From the NCBI RefSeq assembly GCF_023015905.1, contig NZ_JALKBD010000005.1, positions 186,001 to 250,000 of the forward strand: a stretch of DNA of 64,000 nucleotides, given 5' to 3'. The stretch is from Arenibacter sp. F20364. GTDB lineage: Bacteria; Bacteroidota; Bacteroidia; Flavobacteriales; Flavobacteriaceae. Below, in pieces: positions 17,686 through 27,043 of this stretch. The notes under the pieces are model-generated. The model was given only the letters and a program-made list of their open reading frames with translations. It did not search any database and was not told where the DNA came from. The translations under genes were made by a program, and so were the position numbers. Position 1 is the stretch's first letter, and the number at the start of each line of letters is the position of its first letter.

Positions 17686-17761
17686 GATTCTAATTAATGT
17701 TTGAGTGTTAATTTAAAGATTTAGTTATATAAATGTAATTTGGTTTAAACTTTATTTAATG

Positions 17762-18598
17762 TTATTGGTTGTCATCTGAATTCCCCTCTTCGTCCGAGTC
17801 CCTTTTGCCACTTCTCTCCTCCAATTCTTTTTTTCGTTTGGCTTCCCGCTCTTCCAATAATTTTTTCCTTCTTTCTTCGTATGCCTTTTTACGTTCCTCC
17901 CTAATTCTAAGCTGTTCTGCCCTATTTTCCTCAGCCGTCTTGGCCCTGGCCTCTTCAGCCTGCTTGGCTTTCTCCTGCCTTTCTAAAAGCGCATCGCTAA
18001 TTTCTTCTTCCTCTTCAAGATCCTCAAAACTATTTCTAGTGTCCCGCTTGTTCCTAGGTGCACTTATCTTCCTCGTCCTTGATATTCCCCTTAAAACAAG
18101 ATCGCTAATATCGTGTCTTTTCTCGGAATACAACATTACAACATCTGCCGATTTATCAAAAATAAAATCATATTTTTTATTTGCCCCAATTTTCTGCACT
18201 TCATTGAATACCTGATCTTGAATTGGCTGTATCAATCTTCTCTTCTGAAGCACCAGATCGCCTTCCGGACCAAACCTATCCTGCTGATAATCGAACATCT
18301 CTTTTTCCAAGATTTGGATCTCTTCCTGTCTCTCAGAAATTAATTCCTCTGTTAACAGCACTTTCTCTGCCATTAAATCCTTTTTCATCTGATCAATAAC
18401 ACCTTTCTCCTTATCCAGTTCCAATTTCCATTTCTGCACTTTGGTCGCCAATTGTTCATTGGCCTCCCTGTACTCCTCTACATTCTCCAGGATATATTCC
18501 ATATCCACATAACCAATCCTAATTGCTCTTTGTGCCGAAATAGTAGCAGCACACATAGTTGCCACCAGAAACAAAAGTACTTTCGATTTAATTCTCAT
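17762..18598 (-). CDS. Skp/OmpH-family protein with charged C-terminal tail
   Basis: From ATG 18598 the protein has 278 residues: signal peptide (MRIKSKVLLFLVATMCAATI, cleavage after SAQ) and then the Skp-like core IRIGYVDMEYILENV with a coiled-coil arm and KYDFIFDKSADVVMLYSEKRHDISDLVL. The last ~90 residues are highly charged and helical (repeats of E, K, R such as EERKKAYEERRKKLLEER) and end acidic. This tail is longer than in classical Skp (about 160 residues) and is common in Bacteroidetes paralogues. It lies 99 bp downstream of bamA. A periplasmic chaperone role for outer membrane proteins is inferred. A start 22 codons upstream (18664) is less likely. Confidence 0.86.
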   Translation of the reverse strand: MRIKSKVLLFLVATMCAATISAQRAIRIGYVDMEYILENVEEYREANEQLATKVQKWKLELDKEKGVIDQMKKDLMAEKVLLTEELISERQEEIQILEKEMFDYQQDRFGPEGDLVLQKRRLIQPIQDQVFNEVQKIGANKKYDFIFDKSADVVMLYSEKRHDISDLVLRGISRTRKISAPRNKRDTRNSFEDLEEEEEISDALLERQEKAKQAEEARAKTAEENRAEQLRIREERKKAYEERRKKLLEEREAKRKKELEERSGKRDSDEEGNSDDNQ

Positions 18599-18697
18599 GC
18601 TATCTTCTTTTATTACTATAGAAAATATCGTGCCAAAATAACTAAATATTTTAGAATGAACCATTTAACATATACAACAATTGCAAAATTCTATATA

Positions 18698-21277
18698 TTA
18701 AAACTGTTGTCCAATGATGAAGTGGGTCTGCCAACCGCTAGGTCCGGATGAATTAGGGTTATAATCTTGATCAAATCCATATCCAAAATCAATTCCCAAC
18801 AATCCAAATGCCGGCATAAAAATACGTAGCCCCACTCCGGCAGATCTTTTTAACTCAAACGGATTAAAGTCTTGAAAATTGTTGAAGGCATTTCCTGCCT
18901 CTAAAAATACCTGCCCATAAATGGAAGCAGACGGTTTTAATGTTAAAGGATATCTAAGCTCCAAAGAGTATTTATTATATACAATTCCACCGTCCTGTAC
19001 TTGTCCGCCACTTAAGGGGTCCGTACTATATGGTGTTAAGGATTGGTTCTCATAACCTCTTAAAGAAATAACATCCCTACCATCCAAAGTGTAGGTTCCC
19101 ATTCCGTCTCCCCCAACATAAAATCGTTCAAAAGGAACCTTACCTACATCTTCATTGTAACTTCCTAAAAACCCAAATTCCGCATTGGTCCTCAAAACCA
19201 ATTTATCTACCAAAGTAGTATACCAATCACCTTTAAAGTTAACCTTGTAGAATTCCAACCACCTAAAGCGCTCTTGATCTATCCGCTCTATTTCGTCACT
19301 ATCCAATTCCTCAATGGCTGTTTCCTGATCTTCATTGAGCTGTTTATAGTCTATATTATTGAACAAGGAAAAGGGAGGAGTAAATTTGGCCGTAAGTGCA
19401 AAATTTGAACCCGATCTAGGATAAATACGTCCTCCACCCGTAGCATCTCTAGAGATTCCCAAGGTATACGCTATGGAGTTCGATTTTCCATTCCCGAAAT
19501 TGAAAAGCCCTAAATTATAATCTTGGAAATTATATAATTGATATCCCAAAGAGTGGGAAATGGTAAAGTAATCATCTGGCCATTGTACCCTTTTTGCCAA
19601 ACCTGCCGTAATTCCAGTAATGGAAAACTGTTTGCTTTTATCTGGCTTGTTACTTACATAAGGGTTGTAATAAAACTGTTGTGTCCTGGATAAGGACATA
19701 TTGAACCTTACCGGCTTTTTACCTCCCAACCAGGGTTCGGAGAAATTTAAGCTATACACCCTGTAGGTCCTACTGGCCTGTAATCGCAGTGCAAAGGTTT
19801 GTCCATCACCCATAGGTACCGGCTTATAAGCCTCCCCATTAAATAAATTCTTCATGGAGAAGTTACTAAAAGACAGTCCCAATGTACCAATGAAACCACC
19901 TCCACCATAACCACCCTGGAGCTCTATCTGGCTAGAGCCAGCTTCTACCAAGTTATAGGCGATATCCACCGTTCCTGCATTGGGATCCGGGTTTTGGATA
20001 TCCGGCACTATCTGTTCGGCATCAAAGAATCCCAATTGTCCCAATTCCCTGATACTCCTAATAATGTCCCCTTTACTATAACGTTGGCCAGGTCTGGTAC
20101 GCAACTCCCTAAAAATGACGTGGTCATTGGTCTTGTCATTACCTATTACGGTAACGTGATCCAGAAAAGTCTCCTTACCTTCAATAATCCTAATTTCAAA
20201 ATTAATGGTGTCGTTCTCAGCCGAAATCTCTACAGGGTTGATACTGGAGAACAAATAACCATGGTTCTGATATAAATTGGTAAGGTCTTCTGCATCCGGC
20301 TTGGTGTCATCCGCTATACGTTTACGCAACAATACGCCATTGTAGGTATCGCCTTTTTTAACCCCTAAAACCTGGGCAAGTTGACGGTCCGTGTAAACGG
20401 TATTTCCAACAAAATCAATGTCACCGACATAATACTTGTTCCCTTCCTCTACCTTAATTTTCAAATCGATGAGATCATCGGAAACCTTAACAAAGGTATC
20501 CGAAATTATTCGGGCATCCCTAAAACCTTTTTCGGCATATTTGTCCACAAGGGAAACCAAATCATTTTTGTAATCTTCCTCTATATATTTCGATTTCTTC
20601 CAGAAACGGTAGAACTTTCTTTTCTTGGTCTTTTTCAAGGCCTTGCTCAGCTGTTTTTTGGACAACTGCTCGTTTCCTTCAAAAACAATATCATTGATTT
20701 TAACCTTATCGCCCTGTTTCACATTTATGACCATGGCCTCTGTATTGGCATCGGTCGTATCTTTTGAAGTGACAATGTTTACCTTGGCATTAAGATATCC
20801 TTTCTTTTTGTATTTGTTCTGTATATAATTCTTGGAATTGGCGATTAAACTCTCGGTTATCTTTTTACCCTTTTTTAGATCGGTATCCTTAAGGATTTCA
20901 TCTATCTTTCTTTTTTTGACTCCATAAACGGTTACATTGGAAAGTGTTGGCCTTTCAATAATATTTAGTTCAAGAAAAACATTTTCCCCTTCAACATTAA
21001 TAATATAAAAGTTTATGTCCGTAAAAAGCTCCAGTCCCCATAACTTATTGATAACAGCGCTTATTTCATCGCCTGGAACGGTAATAGGCTGCCCAACCCT
21101 TAAACCTGTGTAAGTCTTTACAGTTTGTTCATTGTAACTTTGTAATCCGGTAACTTCCAATCCTCCAAGAATATACCGTTTACCATCTTCATAGGAAATA
21201 TCCTGTGCCGAGATAACCGGTGTAAAAATTAAGAATAAAAGTGTAGTAAAAAGTTCAAGGGACATGAACCTTTTCAT
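18698..21277 (-). CDS. bamA: Outer membrane protein assembly factor BamA
   Basis: BamA inserts beta-barrel proteins into the outer membrane. From the ATG at 21277 (MKRFMSLELF) it has 859 residues with a signal peptide (VISAQ). It has five POTRA domains (about 30-440; for example LSNVTVYGVKKRKIDEILKDTDLKKG and VKINDIVFEGNEQLSKKQLSKALKKTKKR) and a C-terminal 16-strand barrel. The barrel shows RGYENQSLTPYS near the lid-lock loop, which carries the conserved VRGY-like motif, and ends in aromatic Phe. The frame is open another 58 codons into uppS, but the start just after the uppS stop fits a signal peptide. Followed by two Skp-like genes. Confidence 0.94.
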   Translation of the reverse strand: MKRFMSLELFTTLLFLIFTPVISAQDISYEDGKRYILGGLEVTGLQSYNEQTVKTYTGLRVGQPITVPGDEISAVINKLWGLELFTDINFYIINVEGENVFLELNIIERPTLSNVTVYGVKKRKIDEILKDTDLKKGKKITESLIANSKNYIQNKYKKKGYLNAKVNIVTSKDTTDANTEAMVINVKQGDKVKINDIVFEGNEQLSKKQLSKALKKTKKRKFYRFWKKSKYIEEDYKNDLVSLVDKYAEKGFRDARIISDTFVKVSDDLIDLKIKVEEGNKYYVGDIDFVGNTVYTDRQLAQVLGVKKGDTYNGVLLRKRIADDTKPDAEDLTNLYQNHGYLFSSINPVEISAENDTINFEIRIIEGKETFLDHVTVIGNDKTNDHVIFRELRTRPGQRYSKGDIIRSIRELGQLGFFDAEQIVPDIQNPDPNAGTVDIAYNLVEAGSSQIELQGGYGGGGFIGTLGLSFSNFSMKNLFNGEAYKPVPMGDGQTFALRLQASRTYRVYSLNFSEPWLGGKKPVRFNMSLSRTQQFYYNPYVSNKPDKSKQFSITGITAGLAKRVQWPDDYFTISHSLGYQLYNFQDYNLGLFNFGNGKSNSIAYTLGISRDATGGGRIYPRSGSNFALTAKFTPPFSLFNNIDYKQLNEDQETAIEELDSDEIERIDQERFRWLEFYKVNFKGDWYTTLVDKLVLRTNAEFGFLGSYNEDVGKVPFERFYVGGDGMGTYTLDGRDVISLRGYENQSLTPYSTDPLSGGQVQDGGIVYNKYSLELRYPLTLKPSASIYGQVFLEAGNAFNNFQDFNPFELKRSAGVGLRIFMPAFGLLGIDFGYGFDQDYNPNSSGPSGWQTHFIIGQQF

Positions 21278-21281
21278 GTCT

Positions 21282-21998
21282 CTAGGTGAGTTGTTCGCTA
21301 GTTTTTCCAAATCTTCGTTCTCTGTTCTGGTAATTTTTAATGGCTTCCAATAAATGCTGTTCCGAAAAATCCGGCCAAAATACATCAGTAAAATACAATT
21401 CCGCATACGCAATTTGCCAAAGTAAGAAATTACTGATCCTATGCTCTCCACTGGTGCGGATCAACAAGTCTACGTCCGGTAAATTTTGCGTGTAAAGATG
21501 GTTATTAATAATGGTTTCGTCAATATTTTCGGGAGAAATTATATTATTTTTAACTTTGACGCATAGCTGTTGTACGGCATTTTTTATTTCTTCCCGAGAC
21601 CCATAACTTAGGGCAAGGGTCAAAGTCATACCGGTATTCGCGCTAGTTTTCTCCATTACGTCCAACAATTCCTTGTGAGCAATCTTGGGCAAGGAAGTTA
21701 TATTGCCAATGGTATTTAACTTAATATTATTATTATTCAAGGTTTTCAATTCCTTTTTAAGGGAAGACACCAATAACCTCATTAGTGTATCTACCTCCAA
21801 TTTTGGCCTATTCCAATTTTCAGTGGAAAAAGTGTATAAAGTAAGAAACTCCAACCCAATTCTGGCACAGTCCTCAACAGTTCTCCTAACGGTTTTCACC
21901 CCTTGCTCATGGCCAAAAACCCTTAATTTCCCCTTTTGTTTTGCCCATCTCCCATTACCATCCATAATTATGGCCAGATGTCTAGGCAATGATTTCAT
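21282..21998 (-). CDS. uppS: Undecaprenyl diphosphate synthase (cis-prenyltransferase)
   Basis: UppS makes the C55 lipid carrier precursor for peptidoglycan and other surface glycans. Signature motifs are LAIIMDGNGRWAKQKG (catalytic Asp and diphosphate loop), FLTLYTFSTENWNRP, LALSYGSREEI and DLLIRTSGEHRISNFLLWQIAYAELYFTDVFWPDF. With the start at 21998 (MKSLPRHLAI) the protein has 238 residues. A start at 22064 gives 260 residues but overlaps the DUF6089 gene by 35 bp. A TTG between them is also possible. It ends 4 bp before the bamA start and is part of the envelope cluster. Confidence 0.93.
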   Translation of the reverse strand: MKSLPRHLAIIMDGNGRWAKQKGKLRVFGHEQGVKTVRRTVEDCARIGLEFLTLYTFSTENWNRPKLEVDTLMRLLVSSLKKELKTLNNNNIKLNTIGNITSLPKIAHKELLDVMEKTSANTGMTLTLALSYGSREEIKNAVQQLCVKVKNNIISPENIDETIINNHLYTQNLPDVDLLIRTSGEHRISNFLLWQIAYAELYFTDVFWPDFSEQHLLEAIKNYQNRERRFGKTSEQLT

Positions 21999-22029
21999 CT
22001 TTAATTCTTCCAAACTAATTTTTTTAAAA

Positions 22030-22716
22030 CTACTGAAAGCAATCCTGGCAAGGTTTTCTACCAAAGGTATACGTTAAGGTAACCCCAGAGAATACATACC
22101 AGTCATCACTAAAAATATTTCCAAATCTAAATTCCTCATAATTGGAACCTTTTGGATTACTCGCATCCAAGTTATCCGTAAAGGTATACCTGGCCCCTAT
22201 CTCCGCTCCGACAATAAAAAATTGACTGACCCGTAACTTGGCTCCAACCGTCATAGGTATGGCAAAAGAACCATCCTTCTGTCCAATATCCTGCAATTGA
22301 GCCGCATCAAAATAATGGTACCCATACCTAAAATAGGTAACACCAGTATAAAGATAGGGGGTAAATGCCGGCCCTAAACGGTGAAGATTATATTCTACAA
22401 AATTAAATTCCAAACCTGCGGACGCCTCCAGTACACTATTGTCCATTATAAAATTCCGTTGTTGGCGGGACGGTATATCCGATTTGGAATCATCCGCTGT
22501 AAATTCTCCATAAATAACACTGGCCCTCCAAGCATAGCGCTTACTCTTGTTCCATTTGAACAAGCCACCAAAGGCAGGCCCCGAAGGCAAAATAAAATTA
22601 GACCTTCCAACATCTCCAATATTATTGGTGCCCCCAGCAAATAGGCCAATCTCGTATGTTTGTCCCTTTATTTCACCAAAAATGAAAAGAAGAATTACCG
22701 CAAAAAATAACCTCAT
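22030..22716 (-). CDS. DUF6089-type outer membrane beta-barrel protein
   Basis: The protein has 228 residues with a signal peptide (MRLFFAVILLFIFGEIKGQ). It is followed by alternating amphipathic strands of a small barrel: YEIGLFAGGTNNIGDVGRSNFILPSGPAFGGLFKWNKSKRYAWR, SAGLEFNFVEYNL, PYLYTGVTYFRYGYHYF, FFIVGAEIGARYTFTDNLD, and the terminal DWYVFSGVTLTYTFGRKPC. In Bacteroidetes this family is typically encoded directly before uppS and bamA, as here. The function is unknown; the context suggests an envelope role. It ends overlapping the possible long start of uppS. Confidence 0.85.
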   Translation of the reverse strand: MRLFFAVILLFIFGEIKGQTYEIGLFAGGTNNIGDVGRSNFILPSGPAFGGLFKWNKSKRYAWRASVIYGEFTADDSKSDIPSRQQRNFIMDNSVLEASAGLEFNFVEYNLHRLGPAFTPYLYTGVTYFRYGYHYFDAAQLQDIGQKDGSFAIPMTVGAKLRVSQFFIVGAEIGARYTFTDNLDASNPKGSNYEEFRFGNIFSDDWYVFSGVTLTYTFGRKPCQDCFQ

Positions 22717-22732
22717 TATTTATAAAAGTTTG

Positions 22733-22740
22733 CAAATATA
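22733..22740 (-). promoter_or_regulatory. -7 element of the DUF6089-uppS-bamA-skp operon
   Basis: The minus strand reads TATATTTG, matching TAnnTTTG, and ends 16 nt before the DUF6089 ATG. No exact TTG is found 19 nt upstream, so only the -7 element is supported. Confidence 0.45.
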
Positions 22741-22832
22741 ACAATTTCAGTAGTTTAGACTAGTAAATTATTACATTCATGTTCTCACTTGATAAACAGA
22801 TTTTGTTTCTTTTTATTGTCGCGTAAAAACAA

Positions 22833-23714
22833 TCAATTACGCTTGTCTTCGCCCCACAATAATTTATTTCGTAGTGTTTTTAGAAAACTTTCGGAGGTAT
22901 ATTCGATCATTTTAATGGTAAAGGGAGCTTTTCTAATAAAAATTTCCTTACCACTGGCCACGGTAGCTATCCTTGAGTCCAAGGAAACCAAATGACTTTC
23001 TTCCCTCCCGGAAACTTTGAGCCTTATAACAGTATCATCAGAAATCACCAAAGGTCTTGCATTTAGATTATGGGGGGCAATGGGAGTAAGTATCAAAGAT
23101 TTTGCTGAGGGAGCAATTACAGGGCCACCACAGCTAAGTGAATACCCGGTAGATCCCGTAGGTGTTGCTACTATCAATCCATCTGCCCAATAGGAAGTTA
23201 GATATTCATCGTTCAAATGCGTTTCCACCGTAATCATGGAAGTGGTATCTTTCCTGCTCACGGTAATCTCGTTCAAAGCAAAGTTCAATGTTTTAAATTC
23301 AGGAATATCGGACTGCGCACTTACCTCTACCAAACTGCGCTCAACAATGGTATATGCCCCCGAAACAAATTCCTTTACCACCTTGCGTACATCTTCTTTC
23401 CTGAATGTGGACAAAAACCCTAGTCTCCCCGTGTTTACACCTACAATAGGTATTCCCAGATCACGAACATAGGTGGTAGCCCTTAGGATGGTACCATCAC
23501 CACCAAAGCTTACAAACATATCGAAATGGGTATCCAAGCCATTAGAATTGGTAAATGTGGGAAAGTCGCCCACATCACGTTTGGCCATAATTAAGCTGTA
23601 AAACTCTTTTTCAAAGTAAATTTTAGCATTCTCTTTATGAAGCTCGTCCAACAACTCCAAAATGTAATCCAAAACGTTATTCCGGCAAGTAAGTCCGTAA
23701 ATGGCAACTTTCAT
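22833..23714 (-). CDS. nadK: NAD kinase
   Basis: NadK phosphorylates NAD to NADP. The 293-residue protein has the family glycine motif FVSFGGDGTILRATTYV (GGDG, with the catalytic Asp) and PIVGVNTGRLGFLSTF. It also has LNEITVSRKDTTSMITVETHLNDEYLTSYWADGLIVATPTGSTGYSLSCGGP, which includes the NE/D motif and the TPTGSTAY-like motif (here TPTGSTGYS). The gene is 118 bp upstream of the DUF6089 gene and 143 bp downstream of a CBS protein on the same strand. This order is often conserved in Flavobacteriia. Confidence 0.95.
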   Translation of the reverse strand: MKVAIYGLTCRNNVLDYILELLDELHKENAKIYFEKEFYSLIMAKRDVGDFPTFTNSNGLDTHFDMFVSFGGDGTILRATTYVRDLGIPIVGVNTGRLGFLSTFRKEDVRKVVKEFVSGAYTIVERSLVEVSAQSDIPEFKTLNFALNEITVSRKDTTSMITVETHLNDEYLTSYWADGLIVATPTGSTGYSLSCGGPVIAPSAKSLILTPIAPHNLNARPLVISDDTVIRLKVSGREESHLVSLDSRIATVASGKEIFIRKAPFTIKMIEYTSESFLKTLRNKLLWGEDKRN

Positions 23715-23857
23715 CTGTTTAAAATTATCTTTTTTTATTTGTCAGACCTGCCCGACTTCTTCATTCAGGCGGGTGTAATTCGCCAATTCCAACAAACATA
23801 AACTCCAACATTATCGTGAGGTATTTCCCTTCTTCAAATTGGCTCATTTCATAAGAG

Positions 23858-24514
23858 TTAAACATTTAGATATTTATCCAGATAATCGGACCTCTGTTTT
23901 AAATCCTCAATAAATTGATCATCGTTATTCCCATAGAGTATAGTGTAGTTATACCTTCTAAAAGACTGTATAATTTCATTTAAATGTGTAGTGCCTATTT
24001 TAATGGTAATCTGAATAACGTCATTTCTAATATCCGTTATGAAACCACCTATAAGTTTAACGTTATTACTTTCCACTATTTGTGCAATTTCGCTAAACGA
24101 GTAATCCTTTACACCCTTGGCCAGTACCAGGATTCCTCCAGGTTCTGTAAAAAACGGTGTATCTATAAACTCATCAACAATATCTATAAGATCATAATAT
24201 CCCAAAAAAACACCCTCTTCATCCAAGACGGGCAAAAGGTTTGCTTCGTTCTTGGAAAATACTTCCAAAACATCAAGCCAAGAAGTTTCCTTTCGAACAA
24301 AAAAGGTGTCCAAGTTATATCGGTAATCCTCTATCTTTTTGTCCGTTTCATAATTATCTAGGTCATTTTCATCCAAAACCCCTATAAAAATATTCCCTTC
24401 CACCACTGCAACATGGGAATAGGTCGACGTATTAAAGAATTTGATCACTTTTTTCAAGGAATCACCCACTTTAAAAATCGGCAATGTGGCAATTATGTTG
24501 TTTTGAATATTCAT
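23858..24514 (-). CDS. CBS-domain pair protein
   Basis: The 218 residues contain two CBS motifs (about 1-60 and 65-130: IIATLPIFKVGDSLKKVIKFFNTSTYSHVAVVEGNIFIGVL and FVRKETSWLDVLEVFSKNEANLLPVLDEEGVFLGYYDLIDIV). A C-terminal ACT-like part (about 140-218) reads GGILVLAKGVKDYSFSEIAQIVESNNVKLIGGFITD and resembles AcuB-type proteins. CBS pairs bind adenosine nucleotides, and ACT domains bind amino acids or act in dimerisation. The ligand is unknown. Its place beside nadK is typical for the group but does not reveal the function. Confidence 0.83.
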   Translation of the reverse strand: MNIQNNIIATLPIFKVGDSLKKVIKFFNTSTYSHVAVVEGNIFIGVLDENDLDNYETDKKIEDYRYNLDTFFVRKETSWLDVLEVFSKNEANLLPVLDEEGVFLGYYDLIDIVDEFIDTPFFTEPGGILVLAKGVKDYSFSEIAQIVESNNVKLIGGFITDIRNDVIQITIKIGTTHLNEIIQSFRRYNYTILYGNNDDQFIEDLKQRSDYLDKYLNV

Positions 24515-24774
24515 AACTTCATATTATAACGCAAAATACTAATAAAAATTTCTAAGAACCCGAATCTTCCCAAGTATTATTTCGAAATAGACCCAGCTTT
24601 TGCGGGTTACCAAAAAACAATACCGCTAAATTAAGGATACTCTAAAACCAATCTTATCCTAAAATCATTAAAAGTCGCCCAAACCGGATTTTCTAATATT
24701 CTCCCAATTGATAGAAACGAGCTCGGAAAACGAATTCTTTCATAATAAAAACAGCAAAAGGTATGCCTAATTTG

Positions 24775-24782
24775 TATTTTTG
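24775..24782 (+). promoter_or_regulatory. Possible -7 element for pdxJ
   Basis: TATTTTTG fits TAnnTTTG, 23 nt before the pdxJ ATG. It lies inside an inverted repeat GGTATG (24760-24765) / CATACC (24792-24797), which could be an operator or coincidence. A TTG at -33 is missing. Confidence 0.4.
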
Positions 24783-24805
24783 TTTTTTAAACATACCAAA
24801 GTCCT

Positions 24806-25519
24806 ATGACAAAACTTAGCGTTAATGTAAATAAAATTGCAACATTAAGAAATTCGCGTGGAGGAAACGTCCCCGATCTGTTAAAAGTAGCCAAAGATAT
24901 TGAAGATTTTGGGGCCCAGGGCATTACCATTCATCCAAGACCCGACGAGAGACATATTAGATATCAAGATGCCAGGGACTTAAAAAAATTGGTCCGCACG
25001 GAATTTAACATTGAAGGAAACCCTATTAAGTCGTTTATGGATTTGGTTTTGGAAGTAAAACCCACACAGGTTACCTTAGTCCCCGATGCCATTGACGCCA
25101 TTACATCCAATGCTGGATGGGATACCGTAAAACACAAGGAATTTCTAAAAGAAGTAATAGCCACCTTTAAAAGTAAGGGCATCAGAACTTCCATTTTCGT
25201 GGACGCCAATATTAAAATGGTCGAAGGTGCCGCATTGACAGGTGCCGACCGTATAGAACTATATACCGAAAGTTATGCCCATGAATATGCCAAAGGAAAC
25301 AAAAAAGGAGTCACCGCCTTTACCAAAGCTGCCCAAATAGCCCATCAATTAGGGCTGGGCCTAAATGCAGGACATGACCTCAGCTTGGACAACATAAAAT
25401 ATTTCAAGGAAAACATTCCCCACTTGCTGGAAGTTTCCATTGGCCATGCCCTCATATGTGAATCCCTGTATCTTGGCCTGGAAAATGTTATTAATATGTA
25501 TCTAAACAAATTAAAATAA
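24806..25519 (+). CDS. pdxJ: Pyridoxine 5'-phosphate synthase
   Basis: PdxJ condenses 1-deoxy-D-xylulose 5-phosphate with 3-amino-2-oxopropyl phosphate in the DXP-dependent vitamin B6 pathway. The 237-residue TIM-barrel protein shows [39 protein letters not shown] (catalytic His and Arg), [42 protein letters not shown] and [21 protein letters not shown]. The length matches the family. The stop overlaps the next ATG by one base (TAATG), so the hydrolase behind it is co-translated. The divergent neighbour is the CBS gene. Confidence 0.95.
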   Translation: MTKLSVNVNKIATLRNSRGGNVPDLLKVAKDIEDFGAQGITIHPRPDERHIRYQDARDLKKLVRTEFNIEGNPIKSFMDLVLEVKPTQVTLVPDAIDAITSNAGWDTVKHKEFLKEVIATFKSKGIRTSIFVDANIKMVEGAALTGADRIELYTESYAHEYAKGNKKGVTAFTKAAQIAHQLGLGLNAGHDLSLDNIKYFKENIPHLLEVSIGHALICESLYLGLENVINMYLNKLK

Positions 25520-26286
25520 TGCCATTACTGCATTCCAATATTTTAGGGGAAGGACCTCCGATCATTATTTTACATGGTTTTTTGGGCATGTCCGACAATT
25601 GGAAATCCATGGGGTCCAAATATGCCGAAGAGGGCTTTCAGGCTCATCTGCTGGACTTGCGGAACCACGGAAAAAGTTTTCATTCCCCTGAATTCAATTA
25701 TGATCTATTATCAGAAGATGTAAAACAATACATGGACCACCACCATTTGGGAGACGCTATACTGCTTGGTCATTCCATGGGAGGAAAAACGGCCATGCTC
25801 TTTGCCTGTCGTTATCCCGAATTAACCAAAAAATTATTGATAGCCGATATTGCCCCAAAATTTTATCCACCCCATCACCAAGATATAATTAACGGCCTCA
25901 ATGCCATGGATATAGGAAATCTTAGCTCAAGAAGTGAAGCGGACGAACAACTATCCAGACACATCAAGAATATGGGAATCCGTCAATTTTTATTAAAGAA
26001 TTTGTATTGGAAAGAAAAGGGGGTTTTGGGATTTCGTTTCAATCTTGAAGTGCTCAGTGGAAAAATGGAAGAAATTGGAGAAAACATAGGATCTACGGAC
26101 ACCTTTAAAGGTCCAACACTTTTTCTAAGGGGAGATAGATCAGAATATATAATAGCTGATGATTTATCCGTTATTAAAAGACACTTTCCCTTTGCCACTG
26201 TTGAGACAATAGAAAAGGCCGGACATTGGCTTCATGCCGAGAATCCAAGCCAATTTTTTGAAAAATCCATTCAATTTATCAAATAG
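25519..26286 (+). CDS. Alpha/beta hydrolase, YbfF-like esterase
   Basis: This 255-residue cytoplasmic alpha/beta hydrolase has no signal peptide. It shows IILHGFLGMSDNW (oxyanion region), LDLRNHGKS, the nucleophile elbow LLGHSMGGKTAM with Ser about residue 90, LFLRGDRSEYI with the acid, and the catalytic histidine in KAGHWLHAENP. It resembles the YbfF/abhydrolase group with broad esterase activity. The one-base overlap with pdxJ indicates an operon, but I know of no role in B6 synthesis. The natural substrate is unknown. Confidence 0.85.
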   Translation: MPLLHSNILGEGPPIIILHGFLGMSDNWKSMGSKYAEEGFQAHLLDLRNHGKSFHSPEFNYDLLSEDVKQYMDHHHLGDAILLGHSMGGKTAMLFACRYPELTKKLLIADIAPKFYPPHHQDIINGLNAMDIGNLSSRSEADEQLSRHIKNMGIRQFLLKNLYWKEKGVLGFRFNLEVLSGKMEEIGENIGSTDTFKGPTLFLRGDRSEYIIADDLSVIKRHFPFATVETIEKAGHWLHAENPSQFFEKSIQFIK

Positions 26287-26386
26287 TCGCTTTCTTTATT
26301 CGTAACGAAAACCTTTGGTAGGTTCAATGTCCAATCTTAAAGACAAAGGAAAATATCCTCTTGATAGATAAAAGGTATTAAACCTC

Positions 26387-26467
26387 AGGGCAAACCCTGA
26401 ACTCAATAATAGGAATCGACCCTAGGATCGAGGTATTGAACCCAGATCCCGCCGAAAAAGGCGGGAT
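26387..26467. repeat. Structured intergenic segment with several hairpins
   Basis: In the 308-bp gap between the hydrolase and the holin-like gene, TCAGGG-CAAA-CCCTGA is followed by CGA/TCG arms around CCTAGG. A perfect 8-bp hairpin ATCCCGCC-GAAAAA-GGCGGGAT (26446-26467) comes next. There is no T-run, so the last hairpin is not a typical terminator. Serial palindromes of this kind resemble intergenic repeat units or a structured RNA. No second copy is visible in the window. Confidence 0.45.
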
Positions 26468-26594
26468 TAGTGCAACTTGCAATTTTCAGTGCGTCTTACT
26501 GACTTCTCAAAATTGAGTTACACTAATAAAATAAATGTTTACTTTTATGGGGAATATCATTGACCAAACATTCCAAAACCCAAAAAGAAAAAAC

Positions 26595-26945
26595 ATGAAC
26601 TTAATTCTAAGAATTCTCTTAAGCGCCGTTGCGGTGGTTATTTTAGCAAAAATACTACCTGGGGTAGGTGTGGATTCCTATACCACGGCCATTGTCGTAG
26701 CCATTGTTCTGAGTTTGTTAAATTTCATTGTAAAACCCATCCTGGTGATCCTGACACTACCGGTCACCATACTTACCTTGGGGCTGTTCCTGCTCATTAT
26801 TAATGCTATCATCATTCTTTTGGCCGACTACTTTATAGACGGCTTTCAGGTAAACAATATTTGGTGGGCGCTACTTTTTAGTCTTTTACTTTCCTTTCTG
26901 CAATCTATATTTTATTCATTTCTAAACGACGACAAAAATATCTAA
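26595..26945 (+). CDS. Small membrane protein of the YvlD/phage-holin-like family (PF04020 type)
   Basis: From ATG 26595 the protein has 116 residues, almost wholly hydrophobic with four membrane segments: LILRILLSAVAVVILAKILPGV, TTAIVVAIVLSLLNFIVKPILVILTLP, VTILTLGLFLLIINAIIILLADYFI and IWWALLFSLLLSFLQSIFYSFL. The NFIVKPIL...LTLPVTILTLGLF pattern is the family hallmark. Despite the family name it is a chromosomal inner membrane protein, not a lysis gene; no phage genes are nearby. The function is unknown. A start 20 codons upstream gives only polar extra residues. Confidence 0.85.
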   Translation: MNLILRILLSAVAVVILAKILPGVGVDSYTTAIVVAIVLSLLNFIVKPILVILTLPVTILTLGLFLLIINAIIILLADYFIDGFQVNNIWWALLFSLLLSFLQSIFYSFLNDDKNI

Positions 26946-26977
26946 GGTACCTTTTTGACATTCAGTAATTTAAAAAC

Positions 26978-27008
26978 TTGTTGGAGATTATAAAATGTAG
27001 TACTTTTG
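26978..27008 (+). promoter_or_regulatory. Promoter of tig
   Basis: TTG (26978-26980), a 20-nt spacer and TACTTTTG (27001-27008) match the Bacteroidetes primary sigma consensus. Transcription would start near 27013, about 30 nt before the tig ATG. Confidence 0.7.
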
Positions 27009-27043
27009 CATCCCATTTTATTTTAGCAAAATTAGATATAGAA

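Noticed and set aside
23745-23780. ACCTGCC...GGCGGGT hairpin upstream of nadK
   Set aside because: It pairs fully only as plus-strand RNA (needs T-G), while both neighbouring genes are on the minus strand; no T-run.
26595-26945. Phage holin indicating a prophage
   Set aside because: The family name is historical; the protein is a chromosomal four-helix membrane protein and no phage structural or integrase genes are near.
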